Part shown: piece after piece, positions 31,282 to 33,635 of the stretch
Position numbering within the stretch: the stretch's first letter is position 1
Layout of the letters: the number at the start of each line of letters is the position of its first letter
Position numbers and translations under genes: made by a program
Assembly (NCBI GenBank): GCA_900316005.1
Contig: ONBH01000024.1
Location: 1-33,635, forward strand
Length of the DNA stretch: 33,635 nt
Direction: 5' to 3'
From: an uncultured Bacteroidales bacterium
Lineage (GTDB): Bacteria; Bacteroidota; Bacteroidia; Bacteroidales; Paludibacteraceae
Notes under the pieces: model-generated
Told to the model about the DNA's origin: nothing
What the model saw: the letters and a program-made list of their open reading frames with translations, nothing else
Databases searched by the model: none

Positions 31282-31309
31282 AATGAATAATGAATAATGA
31301 ATAATGAAT
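31282..31309. repeat. Heptamer array, unit AATGAAT, four perfect copies
   Basis: Exact reverse complement of the array at 25531-25558, with the same copy number and the same position relative to a -7 box on the strand of the downstream gene. Confidence 0.9.
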
Positions 31310-31332
31310 ATTTTTCTTTTTTTTACGAAATA

Positions 31333-31364
31333 TTTGTATATTTCAAAAAAAAGTCGTACCTTTG
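31333..31364 (+). promoter_or_regulatory. Promoter of the CsgG-like/FISUMP gene and ftcD
   Basis: Plus strand: TTTG (31333-31336), 20-nt spacer, TACCTTTG (31357-31364). The extension after the -33 box (TATATTTC then an A tract) nearly repeats that of the alpha-amylase promoter. Confidence 0.87.
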
Positions 31365-31393
31365 TGCCCAAAAACAAAAGTTTATCTAAAACA

Positions 31394-32242
31394 ATGAAAC
31401 GACTCGTATCTATCTTCGTGATTTGCCTCATGGCACTCACTTTGCATGCGCAACGCTGCGCCGTTATGGACTTCAATGCCGCCAACGGCGTTTCGCAAAT
31501 TGACATCGATGGTCTCTCGGCTATCTTTGCCACGTATTTTACTCCCGAAGGCTATACGGCTGTTGACCGTCTCACCATCGACCGGGCTCTCGCCGAAGAA
31601 GGCTACCAACGCAACCGCATGAGCGAAAAGGAAGCCCTCTCTATCGGTAAGAAACTGCAGGCATCCAAGATCGTTGTCGGCAACATTAAGATGCAGAAAA
31701 AGCTGTACATCGTTTCCGCACGCGTGATGGATGTCATAACCGGCGAGATGCGCATCGAGAGCGAGGTGACCTTTGACGCTGCCAACTATCGTACGTCGAT
31801 GCAGGAATTAGCGATGCGCCTGAGCCGGAACATCGCACTCCCGGCCGGCTATGTGGACCTCGGGCTGCCCAGCGGAACACTCTGGAAGGACAAAAACGAA
31901 GACAACCATTTCTACTCCTACGAAGCCATCGTCGCCAAATACGGCAACGCCCTGCCTACCAAGGAGCAGTTTGACGAACTGCGCACCCTCTGCACTTGGA
32001 CATGGATCGGGTTCGGCTACAAGGTTGTCGGCCCCAACGGCAGCGAAATCATCTTCCCGTCGGCGGGTTACCAACATTGCGACGGAACTGTCCACTATGA
32101 GGGCGCCTATGGCAACTACTGGTCGCAAACCCTGAACCGCGAAGGCGAAGCCTGGTTCCTGTACCTGGACCTTGACGAAGCACGCGTCTATAGCGGCGAG
32201 AACTGCAACGGCCGTTCCGCACGACTTGTCAAGAAACAATAG
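31394..32242 (+). CDS. Exported fusion of a CsgG/FlgO-like domain and a FISUMP-like domain
   Basis: A 282-residue protein with a signal peptide (about 1-20, ending near LHAQ). The first domain (about 21-150) looks like the CsgG/FlgO/LpoB group: CAVMDFNAANGVSQID, then FTPEGYTAVDRLTIDRALAEEGYQ, GKKLQASKIVVGNIK and ARVMDVITGEM. These are periplasmic or outer-membrane assembly factors. The second domain (about 153-280) begins YVDLGLPSGTLWKDKNE and ends with SARLVKK, the pattern of the Fibrobacter succinogenes major paralogous (FISUMP) domain. ATG 31394 is chosen because the signal peptide starts there, about 25 bp after the transcription start predicted from the promoter. Function is unknown; a surface-exposed or envelope role is likely. 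Confidence 0.75.
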   Translation: MKRLVSIFVICLMALTLHAQRCAVMDFNAANGVSQIDIDGLSAIFATYFTPEGYTAVDRLTIDRALAEEGYQRNRMSEKEALSIGKKLQASKIVVGNIKMQKKLYIVSARVMDVITGEMRIESEVTFDAANYRTSMQELAMRLSRNIALPAGYVDLGLPSGTLWKDKNEDNHFYSYEAIVAKYGNALPTKEQFDELRTLCTWTWIGFGYKVVGPNGSEIIFPSAGYQHCDGTVHYEGAYGNYWSQTLNREGEAWFLYLDLDEARVYSGENCNGRSARLVKKQ

Positions 32243-32244
32243 AC

Positions 32245-32279
32245 ATTTGAAATTTAAGATTTAAAATTTAAAATTATAT
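32245..32279. repeat. Heptamer array, unit ATTTAAA/G
   Basis: ATTTGAA, ATTTAAG, ATTTAAA, ATTTAAA and a degenerate ATTATAT in phase. It fills the gap between the stop at 32242 and the ftcD start at 32283, and is the same word family as 9134-9160. Confidence 0.82.
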
Positions 32280-32282
32280 ACC

Positions 32283-33635
32283 ATGAAAAAACTAATCGAA
32301 TGCGTACCCAATTTCTCCGAGGGTCGCAATAAGGAAGTCATTGACCAAATCGTAGCCGAGATAGCAGCCACAGAGCTCAACGGCGAAGGGGTAAAAGTGC
32401 TGGATGTTGATCCGGGTGAAGCTACCAATCGTACAGTAGTCACCTTTGTCGGCACACCCGAAGTGGTGGTGGAAGCCGCTTTCCGCGGGGCTAAGAAAGC
32501 CGGCGAACTCATTGATATGCGCCAGCACCACGGCGCCCATCCGCGTAGCGGAGCCACCGATGTATGCCCGCTGATTCCCGTAGCCGGCATCACGCTGGAA
32601 GAATGCGCCGAACTGGCACGCGCACTCGCCAAACGCATGTACGAGGAGCTGGGTATCCCCTGCTACTGCTACGAAGCCGCAGCCTTTACACCCGAGCGAC
32701 GCAACCTGGCCATCTGCCGACAGGGCGAGTACGAGGCGCTGCCCGAAAAGATGAAGGACCCCGCACGCCGGCCGGACTTCGGACCCGATACATACAACGA
32801 GCGCACGGCACAAGCCGGTGCAACCAATGTGGGCGCGCGCAACTTCCTCATCGCCGTGAACTTTAACCTCAATACCACCTCTACCCGCCGCGCCATGGCC
32901 GTCGCTTTCGACGTGCGCGAGAAAGGCCGTAAGGCACGCGAAGGCGGCAAACTGACCGGCAAAATCCTACGCGACGAGAAAGGCGAAGAAATCTGGATCC
33001 CCGGTACACTCAAAGGTTGCAAAGCGATTGGCTGGTATATCGACGAATACGGCATCGCTCAGGTATCGATGAACATTACCGACATCAACGTCACCCCGCT
33101 GCATATGGCCTTTGAGGAGGTATGCCGCGCTGCCGCAGCACGCGGTATGCGCGTCACCGGCGCCGAGATCGTCGGCCTCGTGCCCAAATGCGCCCTCATC
33201 GACGCCGGCAAATATTACCTCACCCGCCAGCAACGCTCCCTCGGTATCAGCGAAGAGGAGATCATACGCATGGCTGTCAAGTCCATGGGACTGGACGAAC
33301 TGAAGCCCTTCAACCCCAAGGAGAAAATCATCGAATACATGATCGAGGACGAGAAGGAACTCGCCGCCAAGGAGCGTCTGATCCGCATGACCTGCAAGGG
33401 TTTTGCCGTTGAGACCGCCAGCGAGTCGCCCGCACCCGGTGGTGGCTCCATCTCCGCCTATATGGGCGCCCTGGGCGCCGCGCTGGGCACCATGGTTGCC
33501 AACCTCAGCTCGCACAAACGCGGTTGGGACGAACGCTGGGAAGAGTTCTCAAAGGTTGCCGAAGAAGGCCAAATCGTCATGAACGAACTGCTCGCCCTCG
33601 TGGACGAAGATACCGCTTCATTCAACAAGATCATG
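32283..33635 (+). CDS. ftcD: Glutamate formimidoyltransferase / formiminotetrahydrofolate cyclodeaminase (3' end outside window)
   Basis: 451 codons are open to the window end. The N-terminal formiminotransferase (about 1-300) starts MKKLIECVPNFSEGRN and contains DVDPGEATNRTVVTFVG, RQHHGAHPRSGATDVCPL and NVGARNFLIAVNFNL. After a linker, the cyclodeaminase domain begins at about 375 with ASESPAPGGGSISAYMGALGAAL and is cut. The enzyme takes the formimino group from formiminoglutamate (histidine breakdown) onto tetrahydrofolate and releases ammonia. Such fused proteins are common in Bacteroidales. It follows the CsgG-like gene across a 40-bp gap filled by heptamers, so it is probably cotranscribed; no hut genes lie in the window. 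Confidence 0.95.
   Translation, partial: MKKLIECVPNFSEGRNKEVIDQIVAEIAATELNGEGVKVLDVDPGEATNRTVVTFVGTPEVVVEAAFRGAKKAGELIDMRQHHGAHPRSGATDVCPLIPVAGITLEECAELARALAKRMYEELGIPCYCYEAAAFTPERRNLAICRQGEYEALPEKMKDPARRPDFGPDTYNERTAQAGATNVGARNFLIAVNFNLNTTSTRRAMAVAFDVREKGRKAREGGKLTGKILRDEKGEEIWIPGTLKGCKAIGWYIDEYGIAQVSMNITDINVTPLHMAFEEVCRAAAARGMRVTGAEIVGLVPKCALIDAGKYYLTRQQRSLGISEEEIIRMAVKSMGLDELKPFNPKEKIIEYMIEDEKELAAKERLIRMTCKGFAVETASESPAPGGGSISAYMGALGAALGTMVANLSSHKRGWDERWEEFSKVAEEGQIVMNELLALVDEDTASFNKIM

Overview
The window looks like part of a Bacteroidales chromosome (Bacteroidota), probably an uncultured gut or rumen-type lineage. The support is: promoters of the Bacteroidota sigma type (TTTG, 20-nt spacer, TAnnTTTG) at several places; a porX gene, the response regulator of the type IX secretion system; dapL for lysine and peptidoglycan synthesis; a TopA with no visible zinc fingers; a DUF4254 gene beside a GT9 glycosyltransferase; and a FISUMP-like C-terminal domain. 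No rRNA, tRNA, transposase, integrase or CRISPR array was seen.

Layout. 1-3801 (+): the tail of an LTA-synthase-type sulfatase, a probable gene remnant, two GT4 glycosyltransferases and an O-antigen ligase/polymerase, all AT-rich. 3776-11767 (-): one long operon, topA-panD-tgt-lptG-DUF4254-GT9-LPS kinase-GT2, driven from 11808-11839 and mainly about building and exporting lipopolysaccharide. 12001-12207 (-): a small cysteine-pair protein with its own terminator. 12339-16789 (+): PASTA protein, RluD, PorX and a membrane-anchored EEP hydrolase. 16786-22936 (-): an AT-rich seven-gene operon that could make a dTDP-4-acylamino-dideoxyhexose (WecE, WecD-like), load it on undecaprenyl phosphate (GtrB-like GT2), flip it (two small EamA/ArnE-ArnF-like proteins) and transfer it (one or two large membrane proteins of GT-C style). 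Upstream lie a long-hairpin RNA candidate (22991-23292) and about 800 bp of hairpins and short repeats (23340-24130). 24131-25447 (-): a lipoprotein alpha-amylase. 25617-30015 (+): flavin reductase, a glutamine synthetase III remnant, dapF-dapL-pyrG. 30064-31256 (-): DUF486 protein and a TtcA-like enzyme. 31394-33635 (+): a CsgG-like/FISUMP fusion and ftcD, cut by the window end.

Two observations stand out. First, short tandem arrays, most with a 7-bp period and many sharing an N4-AAC type of unit, occur at a dozen or more places. They sit at intercistronic junctions, overlap start or stop codons, and in two cases lie in frame inside essential-type genes (rluD, wecE); a different palindrome lies in frame inside the ttcA-like gene. 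Second, the block from the glnN remnant through pyrG is bounded by an exact 30-bp direct repeat (26218-26247 and 30054-30083). Removing one copy plus the block would leave two tail-to-tail genes with overlapping stops, so the block looks inserted.
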